Shown: piece after piece, positions 53,203 to 61,822 of the stretch
How positions within the stretch are numbered: position 1 is the stretch's first letter
Layout of the letters: every line of letters starts with the position of its first letter
DNA from: Streptomyces sp. NBC_00878
GTDB lineage: Bacteria; Actinomycetota; Actinomycetes; Streptomycetales; Streptomycetaceae
Length of the DNA stretch: 64,000 nucleotides
Direction: 5' to 3'
Assembly: GCF_026341515.1 (NCBI RefSeq)
Contig: NZ_JAPEOK010000001.1
Location: 8,246,001 to 8,310,000, forward strand
The notes under the pieces: generated by a model
Database searches by the model: none
Seen by the model: the letters and a program-made list of their open reading frames with translations, nothing else
Told to the model about the DNA's origin: nothing
Made by a program: the position numbers and the translations under genes

Positions 53203-55205
53203 AGCAGGCCCTCGTCGATATACCGGGGTACCTTCCAGTTGTCCAGGAGCATGGCGTCGAAAGCGAAGTCCGTCTTGTGGTCACGGAGACTCTCCGCGAT
53301 CTCGTAGGCGTGCGTCTCGATGACCGTACCGCCGGGGTGTTCGCCCACCGTGCGGTCGAAGTGCCCCTTCAGGGCGAGGTTGGAGAGGTTGTCGGCCAGG
53401 ACCGGGGCGTTGGCGATGATGAAGGCGTCCTCGAAGCTGCGGCCGAAGGGCCCGGCTGGATGTTCGGGTACCTGGTAGGCAACCCGGACCTTCTTGCTGG
53501 TCTTGTCTTTGCCTTCCGCGGCGAGCAGGTCGGTGATGGCTTCCTTGGCCGGAAGCCACTTCTTCAGGGTGGAGTTGGAGGTGCATGCACCCGGGGTGGC
53601 GGGATGACAGCCGGCGCGTTTCTGGGATGGGTCGACGGAGTCGAGGTCCGTGATGATGAGGGTTTTGACATTGAGGAACTCCAGCAGGCTGCGGAAGCGG
53701 ACCGCGTAGGCATCACCCACCTCGATGACTGAGACGTACTGGTGCTGCAGACGTGCGGCGCAGCGGCCGATCATCTTTGGCAGGAGGAGCCGCTCGGCTG
53801 TCCCCTCAATGAGGATGATCTTGTCGGCGAAGAACATGTCGCAGCGGTGCAGTTCCATGTACTGCTCCAGGAACCGCAGAGTCTCGCTGCCGTCCTTCGT
53901 CTTCTTGACGTTGGCCTGGAAGGTAGACAGGTCCTTGATGGAGATGTGGTGTTCCGTGGCGTCGAAGTAGCGGATCTTCGCGAATCCGCTTCTGGCGACC
54001 ATGTGTGAGGAGTGAGTGGTGATGACGACCTGCACGTTCCGGCCGGTCTTGCTCTTGATGTACTCCTCGATGTTCTTGATGAACGTCTCCTGCATCTGGG
54101 GATGCAGGTGGGCCTCGGGTTCCTCGATGAAAAGGATCTGCAGTGCAGGCTGAGGGCTGGCCTGGCTGCAGCTTTCAATGAAGCCCCGGATCTGCAGGAT
54201 AGTGAAGATGAGTTTGCTGTATCCGAGGCCGTTGTGCCCTTCGGGCAGCGGGTACTGAGCGTCTCCAGAGGGGTACTGGATCCGGGTGCTCCCGCGCAGA
54301 ACGGCGGCGCCCTCAATCAGAGCGACGATCCGGGGCGGGTGCAGTGGAGACATCAGTTCCAGGCCGAAGGTGCTCAGGTCGTCGAGGAACGGCTCGAAGA
54401 GTTCGTCGTAGTTGGCGTCCAGCTCTTTCGACGCCAGTGCGAGCGCCTCTTCGATACGGTCGACGTTCTGACCGCGCTTGTCGTCGGTGCTTGAGGCCCG
54501 GTAGTAGGCCTCGAACGTCTTCGACAGGGTCCGGGTCTTGTCCGCGGGAGTGTCGTCGAACTTGTTCTGCGCGTAGATGAACCGGACCGCGAGTATCGAC
54601 CGTGCGGCACTCGGCTTGAGCTCACGCGTGACCGAGTCATCGACGGGACTCACCGCACGGTACGTCGCCGTGAAGTGCTCGTTGAACTTCCTGCGCAGCC
54701 ACTTGTAGCTGTCGAACTGGCTCCCCGCGCGGCGGGCGGCTTCGCCGAATTCCGTAAGGAGCTTCCTCGGGTCGCCAGCGGCAAGGAGTGCGACGATCCG
54801 GACGCTGTGACAGGTCTCGTCGAGATCGAGGATCGCTGAACTGATGGGAGCGAGGTCGTCCTTCTCGTCGTAGTCGATCGTGATCGTGAGACGGATGGCC
54901 GGTACCAGCTCAAGCGCTTTGCTGCGCAGTGCTTCCCCGGCCTCGCTGTCGCCAGCTGCTCCCAGCTGTTCGGCGTCGGCGAACTGTCGGCGAGCGTGCT
55001 CCAGGTCGGCAATGCGGCTTGTGGTGAAGTCCTCAAGGACGAACCTGACCTCGTCGCTCGGACTGAAGAATTTCTCGAACAGATTTACGAACGAGGTCTT
55101 CCCGCTGTTGTTCCGACCCACGATCAGTGTCGTCGACGCGTCGATCTGAATCTCCGCGTCACGTAAGGCGCGGAAGTTGGCCACTTTGGCGTGGGTGACG
55201 TGCAT
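53184..55205 (-). CDS. OLD-family ATPase-TOPRIM endonuclease, Gabija GajA-like
   Basis: From ATG 55205 the product has 673 residues. The ABC-type ATPase has Walker A GRNNSGKTS near 30-38, Walker B LFIEEPEAHLHPQ near 358-370 and the switch His in TTHSSHM near 396-402. A TOPRIM domain follows with IILIEGTAERLLLP near 463-476 (catalytic Glu) and LIITDLDSVD near 516-525 (Asp pair). This is the layout of OLD nucleases and GajA, though about 90 residues longer than typical GajA. An upstream start at 55247 is possible but adds non-conserved residues. It overlaps the helicase gene, forming a Gabija-like pair. Confidence 0.85.
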   Translation of the reverse strand: MHVTHAKVANFRALRDAEIQIDASTTLIVGRNNSGKTSFVNLFEKFFSPSDEVRFVLEDFTTSRIADLEHARRQFADAEQLGAAGDSEAGEALRSKALELVPAIRLTITIDYDEKDDLAPISSAILDLDETCHSVRIVALLAAGDPRKLLTEFGEAARRAGSQFDSYKWLRRKFNEHFTATYRAVSPVDDSVTRELKPSAARSILAVRFIYAQNKFDDTPADKTRTLSKTFEAYYRASSTDDKRGQNVDRIEEALALASKELDANYDELFEPFLDDLSTFGLELMSPLHPPRIVALIEGAAVLRGSTRIQYPSGDAQYPLPEGHNGLGYSKLIFTILQIRGFIESCSQASPQPALQILFIEEPEAHLHPQMQETFIKNIEEYIKSKTGRNVQVVITTHSSHMVARSGFAKIRYFDATEHHISIKDLSTFQANVKKTKDGSETLRFLEQYMELHRCDMFFADKIILIEGTAERLLLPKMIGRCAARLQHQYVSVIEVGDAYAVRFRSLLEFLNVKTLIITDLDSVDPSQKRAGCHPATPGACTSNSTLKKWLPAKEAITDLLAAEGKDKTSKKVRVAYQVPEHPAGPFGRSFEDAFIIANAPVLADNLSNLALKGHFDRTVGEHPGGTVIETHAYEIAESLRDHKTDFAFDAMLLDNWKVPRYIDEGLLWLMLP

Positions 55206-55584
55206 GGTGCTCCCGGATCGGCCTGACAGAATCCATGCCATCACCACCGCCGTACAATCTGTGGCGCGTGAGGCGAGAAGTAGTATGTGTTATGAAAGCC
55301 GCTGTGGGGGAGTTTTTGGTCAAGAGGCGGAACAGGGCTCGCGCGCCGGAGCTTCGGAGACGAGCTCACGCCCAACTGCACCCTCGCGGCCTGCTACTTG
55401 GGGCGTTTCTGTTCTCTGTCACCGACTTGAATCGTTCGCTGGGATGCTGTCGGTGGAGTTGCCCCAGGGATTGCTCGTCGCTGCACGACGGCCTTTCGTT
55501 GGGGCGCCCCTTCGATCCGAACTGACTGTCCCCGGTGCTGGTCTGGGCAGTGATGACATCGACTCGCCAACCGCCCAGATTGGC
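55206..55584 (-). other. Spacer between HNH and OLD-type genes
   Basis: No gene supported on either strand; frames that cross it have poor codon bias and no recognisable motifs. An AT-richer patch around 55240-55320 may hold the promoter of the minus-strand Gabija-like pair. Confidence 0.4.
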
Positions 55585-56295
55585 TCATTCGGCGATGCTG
55601 TCGTTTAGGTCGGCCAAGTGCTTGCGCACCAATTCTCCAAGGAGATCGCCCGGATAGAGCTTTGCCCTGTACGCAGCCCTGAGGAATGCCGTGCGGTCTT
55701 CCTCGGCAAGGATCATCGTCGGTGCCGAGAACCAGGCCTGCCGGTCCTTCCACCCACAGCACACCCGGCGGACGCAGGTGTCAGCATCGGCCTCCCGAAC
55801 CTTTGGTGCTGTCCAGGGATGATACGGGTAACCCTTCAATTCAGTCTTGCAGCGTTCGAGCGCCTCGAACATGCCCGCCTTGACCCTGTGCGTCTCACGG
55901 CCGTAGTGATGGCGGAACCAATCGCGGCGGTCGATGTCGGCAATCTCCCCCTGGACCCGTTCAACTCGGCGCGGAATCCCAACATAGACCTCGGGGCGCA
56001 TCGCCCTGCTGGTGAAGCCGACCTTCGGGTAGCGGTGGTGCAGATCCATGTCACGAACCCAGTTGCGCGCTGTGCGCCCGTTCTTCCATCGATTGCAGCC
56101 ATCGCACGCGGGCACGAAGTTCCACCAGATGTCTGCCCCCCGCTCTGCCACCGGCCTCTCATGATCGAGCGTGGTGGCACGCGACCGTCCGCAGTAGACG
56201 CAGATCCCACGGTGCGCGGTCAGGACCATGAGCCACACCCACGTCGGCTGAACTGCACGACTCCCACGCGGTGTTGCAGTCTGCACAGAAGCCAC
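55585..56295 (-). CDS. HNH endonuclease
   Basis: The 236-residue protein has an HNH core near 31-78: ICVYCGRSRATTLDHERPVAERGADIWWNFVPACDGCNRWKNGRT. Two CxxC zinc pairs (CVYC, CDGC), the DHxxP histidine and WWNFVPAC asparagine are all present. The C-terminal 130 residues are helical with another Cys-rich stretch (DTCVRRVCCGWKD) and no known domain. It lies upstream of the OLD/UvrD pair on the same strand and may belong to the defence island. No partner methyltransferase is nearby. Its target is unknown. Confidence 0.82.
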   Translation of the reverse strand: MASVQTATPRGSRAVQPTWVWLMVLTAHRGICVYCGRSRATTLDHERPVAERGADIWWNFVPACDGCNRWKNGRTARNWVRDMDLHHRYPKVGFTSRAMRPEVYVGIPRRVERVQGEIADIDRRDWFRHHYGRETHRVKAGMFEALERCKTELKGYPYHPWTAPKVREADADTCVRRVCCGWKDRQAWFSAPTMILAEEDRTAFLRAAYRAKLYPGDLLGELVRKHLADLNDSIAE

Positions 56296-56336
56296 GCCAC
56301 CCCCAGTGCGCTGTCAGGAACAGGGGAGCGACCCTA

Positions 56337-57465
56337 GTGTCCTGAGTCGGAAGTTGACGGGCGGTTATAGGGTGGGGTGATGCCTGGTCCTGAGCCGCTG
56401 TTGCTGGAGTTGTCCGATCACGAACGCAGGGTGCTGCGGGGCTGGTTGCGCAAGCAGACGGCGTCTCAGGCGCTGGTGTTGCGGTCGAGGATCGTGCTGG
56501 CGTGCGCGGATGGCCGGCCGAACGCGCAGGTCGCGCAGGATCTGGGGATCTCGCGGGAGACCGTACGCAAGTGGCGGGCCCGGTTCGCCGCGGACCGGCT
56601 GGAGGGCCTGGTGGACCGGCCGCGTTCGGGGGCACCGCGGAAGATCACGGACGAGCAGGTCGAGGCCCTGGTCGCCAGGACGCTGGATCAGGCGCCACCG
56701 TCGGGTGATTCGCACTGGTCGACGCGTTCGATGGCCGGGGCGGTGGGGATGTCGCAGTCGGCTGTCTCGCGGATCTGGCGGGCGTTCGGCCTCAAGCCGC
56801 ACATCGTGGAGACCTGGAAGCTGTCGACCGACCCGCAGTTCGTGACCAAGGTCCGCGACGTGGTGGGCATCTACCTCGCCCCGCCCGAGAATGCTCTGGT
56901 CCTGGCGGTGGACGAGAAGTCGCAGATACAGGCCCTGGACCGGACCCAGCCCGTGCTGCCGATGGCGCCGGCCACGCCGGCGAAGATGACCCATGACTAC
57001 GTCCGGCACGGCACGACCAGCCTGTTTGCCGCCCTGGACATCGCCTCCGGCTCGGTCATCGCCCAGCACTACCGCCGCCACCGCCACCAGGAGTTTCTCC
57101 GCTTCCTGAAGGTCATCGACGCCGCCGTCCCCAAGGACCTCGAACTCCACCTGGTCCTGGACAACTACGCCACCCACAAGACCGAGCCGGTCAAGAAGTG
57201 GCTCCTGCGCCACCCTCGCTTCCACCTGCACTTCACCCCCACCTCGGCGTCCTGGCTCAACCTCGTCGAGCGCTGGTTCGCCGAGCTGACCTGCCGCAAA
57301 CTCCGCCGCTCGGCCCACCGCAGCGTCGTCGAACTCGAACGGGACATCCGCAGCTGGATCAACGAGTGGAACAAGAACCCCAAGCCGTTCGTCTGGACGA
57401 AGACCGCCGACGACATCCTCGACACCCTCGCCGCATACTGCACACGAATTAACGACTCAGGACAC
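56337..57465 (+). mobile_element. IS630-family insertion sequence
   Basis: The ends GTGTCCTGAGTCG and CGACTCAGGACAC are perfect inverted repeats, flanked on both sides by TA, the expected IS630 target duplication (56335-56336 and 57466-57467). The IS is 1,129 bp. Its right end forms the target of the adjacent IS701. Confidence 0.92.
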
Positions 57466-57468
57466 TAG
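56377..57468 (+). CDS. IS630-family transposase
   Basis: The 363-residue protein has an N-terminal HTH (ALVLRSRIVLACADGRPNAQVAQDLGISRETVRKWRARF) followed by a winged domain. The DDE core has VLAVDEKSQIQALDRTQP (first Asp), LHLVLDNYATHKTEPVKKWL (second Asp), and SASWLNLVERWFAEL (Glu). The stop codon TAG is built from the last base outside the IS end plus the TA duplication, so the frame ends exactly at the IS boundary. Intact. Confidence 0.92.
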   Translation: MMPGPEPLLLELSDHERRVLRGWLRKQTASQALVLRSRIVLACADGRPNAQVAQDLGISRETVRKWRARFAADRLEGLVDRPRSGAPRKITDEQVEALVARTLDQAPPSGDSHWSTRSMAGAVGMSQSAVSRIWRAFGLKPHIVETWKLSTDPQFVTKVRDVVGIYLAPPENALVLAVDEKSQIQALDRTQPVLPMAPATPAKMTHDYVRHGTTSLFAALDIASGSVIAQHYRRHRHQEFLRFLKVIDAAVPKDLELHLVLDNYATHKTEPVKKWLLRHPRFHLHFTPTSASWLNLVERWFAELTCRKLRRSAHRSVVELERDIRSWINEWNKNPKPFVWTKTADDILDTLAAYCTRINDSGH

Positions 57469-58910
57469 TAGGGCTTGGTCAGATTCGTATCGGTGTGGGC
57501 ATGTTGCGGTGGCAGGTGGGGCAGGCACCGGTCCAGAGGGCGAGGAGTGTCTGTAGCTCGCGGACGACTTGGTAGAGGCTCAGGCCGGTGCTGGGTCTTT
57601 TGGGGCCCGGGCCAGTCGTTGCAGGGTGCAGAAGGCGTGCGCGACGGAGACGAGGGTGACGTGGTGGTGCCAGCCGCCCCAGGTCCGGCCCTCGAAGTGG
57701 GCAAGTCCCAGGGCCTGCTTCATCTCCCGGTAGTCGTGCTCGATGCGCCAGCGGAGTTTGGCGAGGCGGACCAGCGTGGTCAGAGGCATGCCGGAGGGCA
57801 GGTCGGACAGCCAGAACTGCACCGGCTCGTTCTCACCGGCGGGCCATTCGGCCAGCAGCCAGCACACGGGCAGTTCCGGGCCGTCGGTGGCCTGGCGGAC
57901 CTCGCGTCCGGCAGGCCGGATGCGCAAGGCCACGAAGCGGGAGTACATCCGCTTACGGCCAAAGCGGCCGGTGCCGGGCCGGGAGCCCTCTCGCCACTGC
58001 ACCGGCCGGGCAGCCTTCCGGCCCGCCGCGATGACCAGCTCCTTCACCGACCGCGGCTTGTCGGGATACTTGGCCAGCGGCGGGCGTCCCGTCCCGCAGT
58101 ACGGCCCGGCCACCGGCACCGCGTCGGCGGGCTGGGCCGACAGTGTGGTGGAGATCCCCACCACGTAGTTCAGGCCGCGGGCCTGCAGTCCGTGCCGGAA
58201 CGCGGCAGCGTCGCCGTATCCGGCGTCCGCGACGGCCAGCGGCACCTCGATCCCCCACGAGCGGGTCTCGTCGAGCATGTCCAGGGCCAGCTGCCACTTC
58301 TCCACATGCCCGACATCGTCCGGGATGCCGCAGGCGGTGCGGCGGGCGACCTTGTCCGCATCGGCCTCCGGTGAGGCGGGATCCCATGTCCGGGGCAGGA
58401 ACAGCCGCCAGTTGACCGCCGCCGAGGCGTGGTCGGACGCGAGGTGGAGTGAGACGCCGACCTGGCAGTTGGTGACCTTGCCCGCGGTGCCGGTGTACTG
58501 CCGCGACACGCATGCCGAGGCCATCCCGTCCTTGAGGAACCCGGTGTCGTCGAAGATGAGGGCCTTGGGCCCGATCGTCTCCTCCATCCGCCAGGCGAGC
58601 TGGGCCCGGATGTGCGCCGGGTCCCAGGGGCTGGTGGTGATGAAGTTGGCCAGTGCCTGACGATTGCCGTCCTCCCCGAGCCGGGCGGCCATCGGCTCGA
58701 CCGACTTACGCTGCCCGTCGGTCAGCAGCCCCCGCACATAAACCTGCCCCCACCGGCGCTGATCCTTGCGCGCGAACGGCTCGAACACCTCCGCCGCGAA
58801 CGTCTCCAACTCACCACGCACCACAGCAATCTCGTCCGGAGTCACACACTCTCAACGCCACACCGGGCCCGCAGGACACGCACCACAACAACCGACCTGA
58901 CCAAGCCCTA
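57469..58910 (-). mobile_element. IS701-family insertion sequence, inserted beside IS630
   Basis: TAGGGCTTGGTCAG and its complement CTGACCAAGCCCTA form the ends. CTAG occurs on both sides (57465-57468 and 58911-58914) as a target duplication. The left CTAG contains the last C of IS630 and its TA duplication, so IS701 came after IS630. Confidence 0.92.
57580..58845 (-). CDS. IS701-family transposase
   Basis: The 421-residue protein matches IS701 transposases: ETFAAEVFEPFARKDQRRWGQVYVRGLLTDGQRKSVEPMA at the start, LIFDDTGFLKDGMASACVSRQYTGTAGKVTNCQVGVSLHLA (first Asp), PLAVADAGYGDAAAFRHGL (second Asp), and the Glu region WRIEHDYREMKQALGLAHFEGRTWGGWHHHV. Intact and probably functional. It lies inside the 14-bp inverted ends. 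Confidence 0.92.
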   Translation of the reverse strand: MTPDEIAVVRGELETFAAEVFEPFARKDQRRWGQVYVRGLLTDGQRKSVEPMAARLGEDGNRQALANFITTSPWDPAHIRAQLAWRMEETIGPKALIFDDTGFLKDGMASACVSRQYTGTAGKVTNCQVGVSLHLASDHASAAVNWRLFLPRTWDPASPEADADKVARRTACGIPDDVGHVEKWQLALDMLDETRSWGIEVPLAVADAGYGDAAAFRHGLQARGLNYVVGISTTLSAQPADAVPVAGPYCGTGRPPLAKYPDKPRSVKELVIAAGRKAARPVQWREGSRPGTGRFGRKRMYSRFVALRIRPAGREVRQATDGPELPVCWLLAEWPAGENEPVQFWLSDLPSGMPLTTLVRLAKLRWRIEHDYREMKQALGLAHFEGRTWGGWHHHVTLVSVAHAFCTLQRLARAPKDPAPA

Positions 58911-59034
58911 CTAGCGCCGACAACTGACAATCCCGTGGTTGAGGAGACTCTCCGCCTGCTCGCCAAGCGGGTGAACGCCCGGGCACGCAGTGAAGAAGGG
59001 GCATGTCGATCTCTTCACGAGGGGAGAAGGCTGG

Positions 59035-59346
59035 TCAGCGGACTTCTGTCTCTGACCGATTGAGGTCGGGCGGGTAGCCCTTTGCGCGGAGCCAGGTGTC
59101 GAGGGCCAGAGCCACGATGTCTCCATGCGGCACGTCAGTGTCCGCGTTGTAGCGGCGGATCCGACGCTGGAGCTGGAGAGCTTCGGGTACGGCGTAGTTG
59201 AATTGTCCTCGTTTGGTGTGCCGATTGCTGATGACATCCAGAGTGTCCAGATGCGGCGTAAGAACGTCATCGGTGGGCTGGCACTCGGCGTCGAGCGCGT
59301 CGGCGATGTCGCGCAGTCGGCGGGCGTAGTGGGAGTGATCAGGCAC
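59035..59346 (-). CDS. Small partition-type protein related to the ParA partner
   Basis: The 103-residue product ends LQLQRRIRRYNADTDVPHGDIVALALDTWLRAKGYPP. This is clearly related to the end of the 59471-60334 protein (LKLKKRIKRFALDNELDHLPIGDIVSVALDEWL). The shared block looks like a ribbon- or helix-type DNA-binding/dimerisation unit of plasmid partition proteins. It lacks the long Pro/Gln/Glu-rich arm of its neighbour. A perfect 24-bp palindrome lies 24 bases upstream of its start and may be its binding site. Confidence 0.65.
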   Translation of the reverse strand: MPDHSHYARRLRDIADALDAECQPTDDVLTPHLDTLDVISNRHTKRGQFNYAVPEALQLQRRIRRYNADTDVPHGDIVALALDTWLRAKGYPPDLNRSETEVR

Positions 59347-59369
59347 GAGAGCTGCTCCGGTCGGTCCGG

Positions 59370-59393
59370 ATAGGCGGATAGCTATCCGCCTAT
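59370..59393. promoter_or_regulatory. Perfect 24-bp palindrome, operator or partition site
   Basis: The half-site ATAGGCGGATAG is followed at once by its complement CTATCCGCCTAT. It lies between the parA operon hairpin and the small partition-type gene, in its promoter position. A second GGCTATTGGAATAG phrase follows directly. Confidence 0.65.
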
Positions 59394-59418
59394 TGGGCTA
59401 TTGGAATAGTCGGCACGA

Positions 59419-59455
59419 GGGGCGGCCACACCCCTGGCGTGGGGGAGGCCGCCCC
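59419..59455 (-). terminator. Hairpin behind the parA operon
   Basis: GGGGCGGCC (59419-59427) pairs perfectly with GGCCGCCCC (59447-59455), 16 bases after the 59471 gene stop. The 19-base loop can fold further. Confidence 0.6.
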
Positions 59456-59470
59456 ATACTGGGGTTGGGG

Positions 59471-60334
59471 TCAGAACCCGCGGGTGGTGAGCCATTCGTC
59501 CAGCGCGACCGAGACGATGTCGCCGATGGGCAGGTGGTCGAGTTCGTTGTCCAGGGCGAAGCGCTTGATCCGCTTCTTCAGCTTCAGCGCAGCGGGGACC
59601 GACGAGTCGAGGCTTTCCCGCGCGATGATGCGCTGGTTGAGGACGACGGTCGCCTCGGGAATGTCCTTGGGCCGTCCAGGCCCCGGAGCCCACGGCGTTC
59701 CCTCGCTCGGCGCTGCCACCGATCGCGCGCCTTGGTCCCAGTGAGCCCTCGGAACATCGGTCCGCACCGGGAACGCCGTGCCGCCAGCGACCGGAGGGAC
59801 TGCCGGGCGAACTGCAACCTCGGTGGCCGAGGCCACGCCAGGAACCACCGACGTGAAGTGGGACGGCTGGTGCTGCGAGGCCTGTTCGGCTGGCTGGGCG
59901 GGCTGAACCGCAGGCGCTGTCATCTCCGTAGCCGGGACGACAGGCTGTACCTGCTGCTCCACCGGTTCTGCAGGGGATTCCCCGCGCCTCTCGGGGGCGA
60001 CGCCAGCCAGGCGAACCGGCTGATCGGAGACCGGTTCCTGCACGGGACCCCTCGTCGCGACCTCAGCTGTCGACTGGGCGGGAGTCTGCGCCACTTCGGG
60101 CACCGGCTCGGTCCGGCCCGCCGCGCCCTCGATTGGATCCGTGGAAGGAGCGGGCTGAACCTGCTGCTCGCTGGCAGCAGGACGGCCTTCTCCTTGGGCA
60201 GCGGCCTGCTCGGCAGCGAACTGCTCGGGGGTGAGCTCGGCAGCCGGCGGAGGGGGCGGAGGGGCCGTCTTCTTGGCCCCTCCGCCGAGGGCGCGCCCGG
60301 TGCGGCGGGCTGGGGGCTTCATACGCTCGCTCAT
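59471..60334 (-). CDS. Plasmid partition-type DNA-binding protein (ParB-like partner)
   Basis: The 287-residue protein starts with a basic segment (ERMKPPARRTGRALGGGAKK), has a long Pro/Gln/Glu/Val-rich unstructured middle (about 25-215), and ends in a compact block from about 232 (VVLNQRIIARESLDSSVPAALKLKKRIKRFALDNELDHLPIGDIVSVALDEWLTTRGF). Its ATG overlaps the parA stop by four bases. This layout fits centromere-binding partners of plasmid ParA ATPases, though it is not a canonical ParB/Spo0J. The end block is shared with the 59035-59346 protein. Confidence 0.7.
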   Translation of the reverse strand: MSERMKPPARRTGRALGGGAKKTAPPPPPPAAELTPEQFAAEQAAAQGEGRPAASEQQVQPAPSTDPIEGAAGRTEPVPEVAQTPAQSTAEVATRGPVQEPVSDQPVRLAGVAPERRGESPAEPVEQQVQPVVPATEMTAPAVQPAQPAEQASQHQPSHFTSVVPGVASATEVAVRPAVPPVAGGTAFPVRTDVPRAHWDQGARSVAAPSEGTPWAPGPGRPKDIPEATVVLNQRIIARESLDSSVPAALKLKKRIKRFALDNELDHLPIGDIVSVALDEWLTTRGF

Positions 60335-61044
60335 GCCGTCAGCTCCTTCATCAGCTCGGCGTACTCGCTCAGCTCGGTGGGGATCTCGCCGAAGGCCTCC
60401 ATGTAGTGCACCCAGGAGTGGATGACGGTGTCCGCGAGCGGGAACGGCTCGTCGCGGTCCGGGCCGATGCCCTCGCCCTGGGCGGGCTCCAGCAGCTTGT
60501 CCTTCGCGGTGCGGGGCAGGCTGGTGCGGTCGTCGGCCTTGACCAGGACCACGTGGGCGGTGATGTCGCGGGTGTTGCGGGCGGCGGCGCGCTCGGCCTC
60601 GTCGAAGGTGGCCACGAGCTTGCGGCGCTCGATCTTGGTCGGGGCGACGGGCACGATCAGGCGGTCCGCCTCGGTGACAGCCTCGTGGAAGATCCGGGCG
60701 CTGCCGCCGCCCGCGTCGACCACGATCGCCCCGAACTCGGCGCGCTTCTCACGGATGTGCTCGGCGATGTCGTCGAACGGGTACCGCTCGACCACCAGGT
60801 TCTCGGGCATCTCGAAGCCCTCGGCCTGGGCGACCTTGAACCAGTCGTAGGCAGACTGACTCGTCGCGTCCGCGTCCAGCAGTAGCGTCGGCAGGCCGAG
60901 AACGACGGCGTAGTAGAGGGCGATGAACCAGGCCGAGGTGGTCTTGCCGGTGCCGCCCTTGAGCATGCCGACAACGATCACGAAGGCGTCCCAGACATGG
61001 GCTGTGGCCGCAGCCAGGGTCGTGTGACGGGTGTTCTCATTCAC
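60331..61044 (-). CDS. parA: ParA-family partition ATPase
   Basis: GTG 61044 gives 237 residues. Walker A is the deviant type VGMLKGGTGKTTSAW near 24-38, with LLLDADATSQSAYDWF and IVVDAGGGSARIFHEAV as the following ParA motifs. It would bind DNA as ATP dimers and position the plasmid or element. The stop overlaps the partner gene by four bases. The frame extends to 61155, but that part has poor conservation. Its presence marks the element as plasmid-derived. Confidence 0.88.
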   Translation of the reverse strand: MNENTRHTTLAAATAHVWDAFVIVVGMLKGGTGKTTSAWFIALYYAVVLGLPTLLLDADATSQSAYDWFKVAQAEGFEMPENLVVERYPFDDIAEHIREKRAEFGAIVVDAGGGSARIFHEAVTEADRLIVPVAPTKIERRKLVATFDEAERAAARNTRDITAHVVLVKADDRTSLPRTAKDKLLEPAQGEGIGPDRDEPFPLADTVIHSWVHYMEAFGEIPTELSEYAELMKELTA

Positions 61045-61219
61045 GTGTGCTCGATCTCCAGAAAATAGAAGGGTGCTGTCTGATTCGGTGGCCGCGCTTA
61101 TGCGCAGCGGCCAGGGGGCGGGGCGCGGGCCACGCGGCTGGACGGGCGATGGCACCGCGGCGAAGCCAGCAGTCGACTGGCACGCGCGGCGAGATCAAGG
61201 AGGGGCCGCGCTGGGCCGG

Positions 61220-61822
61220 TCATGACCGCTTCCCCGATCTGCGAGCGGGGCCGTGCCGGTGCTGGGGCCGCATCCGGGTGTTTGCTTCGCGCAGAAGCCG
61301 GTAGACCGTGGCGACCGAGTGGCTGCATTCCTTGGCCAGCTCCGGCACCGAGGCGCCGCCCTCATACCGCGCCCGCAAGGACGCCGCGAGCTTCTTCCGC
61401 GCCGTGGCATTCGCTGCGGAGCGGATGCGCAGCGTCTGCTGGGTGGTGCGGGGCGTGCCCCCGGCCTCGATCAGTAGCCGCCTCGCAGCACGCCGTGTCC
61501 CGGCACCTGCCGCGGCCAACTCCCCAAGCGTCGCGCCATGTTGCTCGTAGAGGCGGCGCAGATGTGCCGCGAGATTGCGGCGCGCCTGCTCGTCGCGCAT
61601 CCGGCGCGTCTGCCACGAGGTGCGCATTTCGGTCCCGGCCTCGTGCAGCCGGTTGACGACCGTGCCGTACGACAGCCCACTGACGGCTACGAGCTCGGCG
61701 ATCGTGGCCCCGGACTCGTAGCGCTGGCGCAGAACCTGAGCCGTGACCGCCCCATTCTCGAACCCCGTCTCGGTTCCTGCTGGTGGTGGTTGTGGTTGTG
61801 GATTCACGCGACGGACTCCCAT
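61220..61822 (-). CDS. Triple helix-turn-helix protein
   Basis: The 200-residue protein consists of three similar units of about 50 residues, each with an HTH: LRQRYESGATIAELVAVSGLSYGTVVNRLHEAGTEMR, LRRLYEQHGATLGELAAAGAGTRRAARRLLIEAGGTPR, and LRARYEGGASVPELAKECSHSVATVYRLLREANTRMR. The three copies show internal duplication. It would bind DNA as a regulator or replication factor. It overlaps the end of the upstream 61804-63339 gene by 19 bases, so both are expressed together. I do not know an exact family. Confidence 0.7.
   Translation of the reverse strand: MGVRRVNPQPQPPPAGTETGFENGAVTAQVLRQRYESGATIAELVAVSGLSYGTVVNRLHEAGTEMRTSWQTRRMRDEQARRNLAAHLRRLYEQHGATLGELAAAGAGTRRAARRLLIEAGGTPRTTQQTLRIRSAANATARKKLAASLRARYEGGASVPELAKECSHSVATVYRLLREANTRMRPQHRHGPARRSGKRS

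Noticed and set aside
51556..55205. PARIS or plain OLD system instead of Gabija
   Set aside because: The overlapping UvrD-like helicase partner and the TOPRIM domain behind the ATPase fit Gabija better. PARIS would have a different partner without helicase motifs.
55177..55608. Plus-strand gene between OLD and HNH genes
   Set aside because: Poor codon bias, no ribosome-binding site and overlap with the start of the OLD-type gene.
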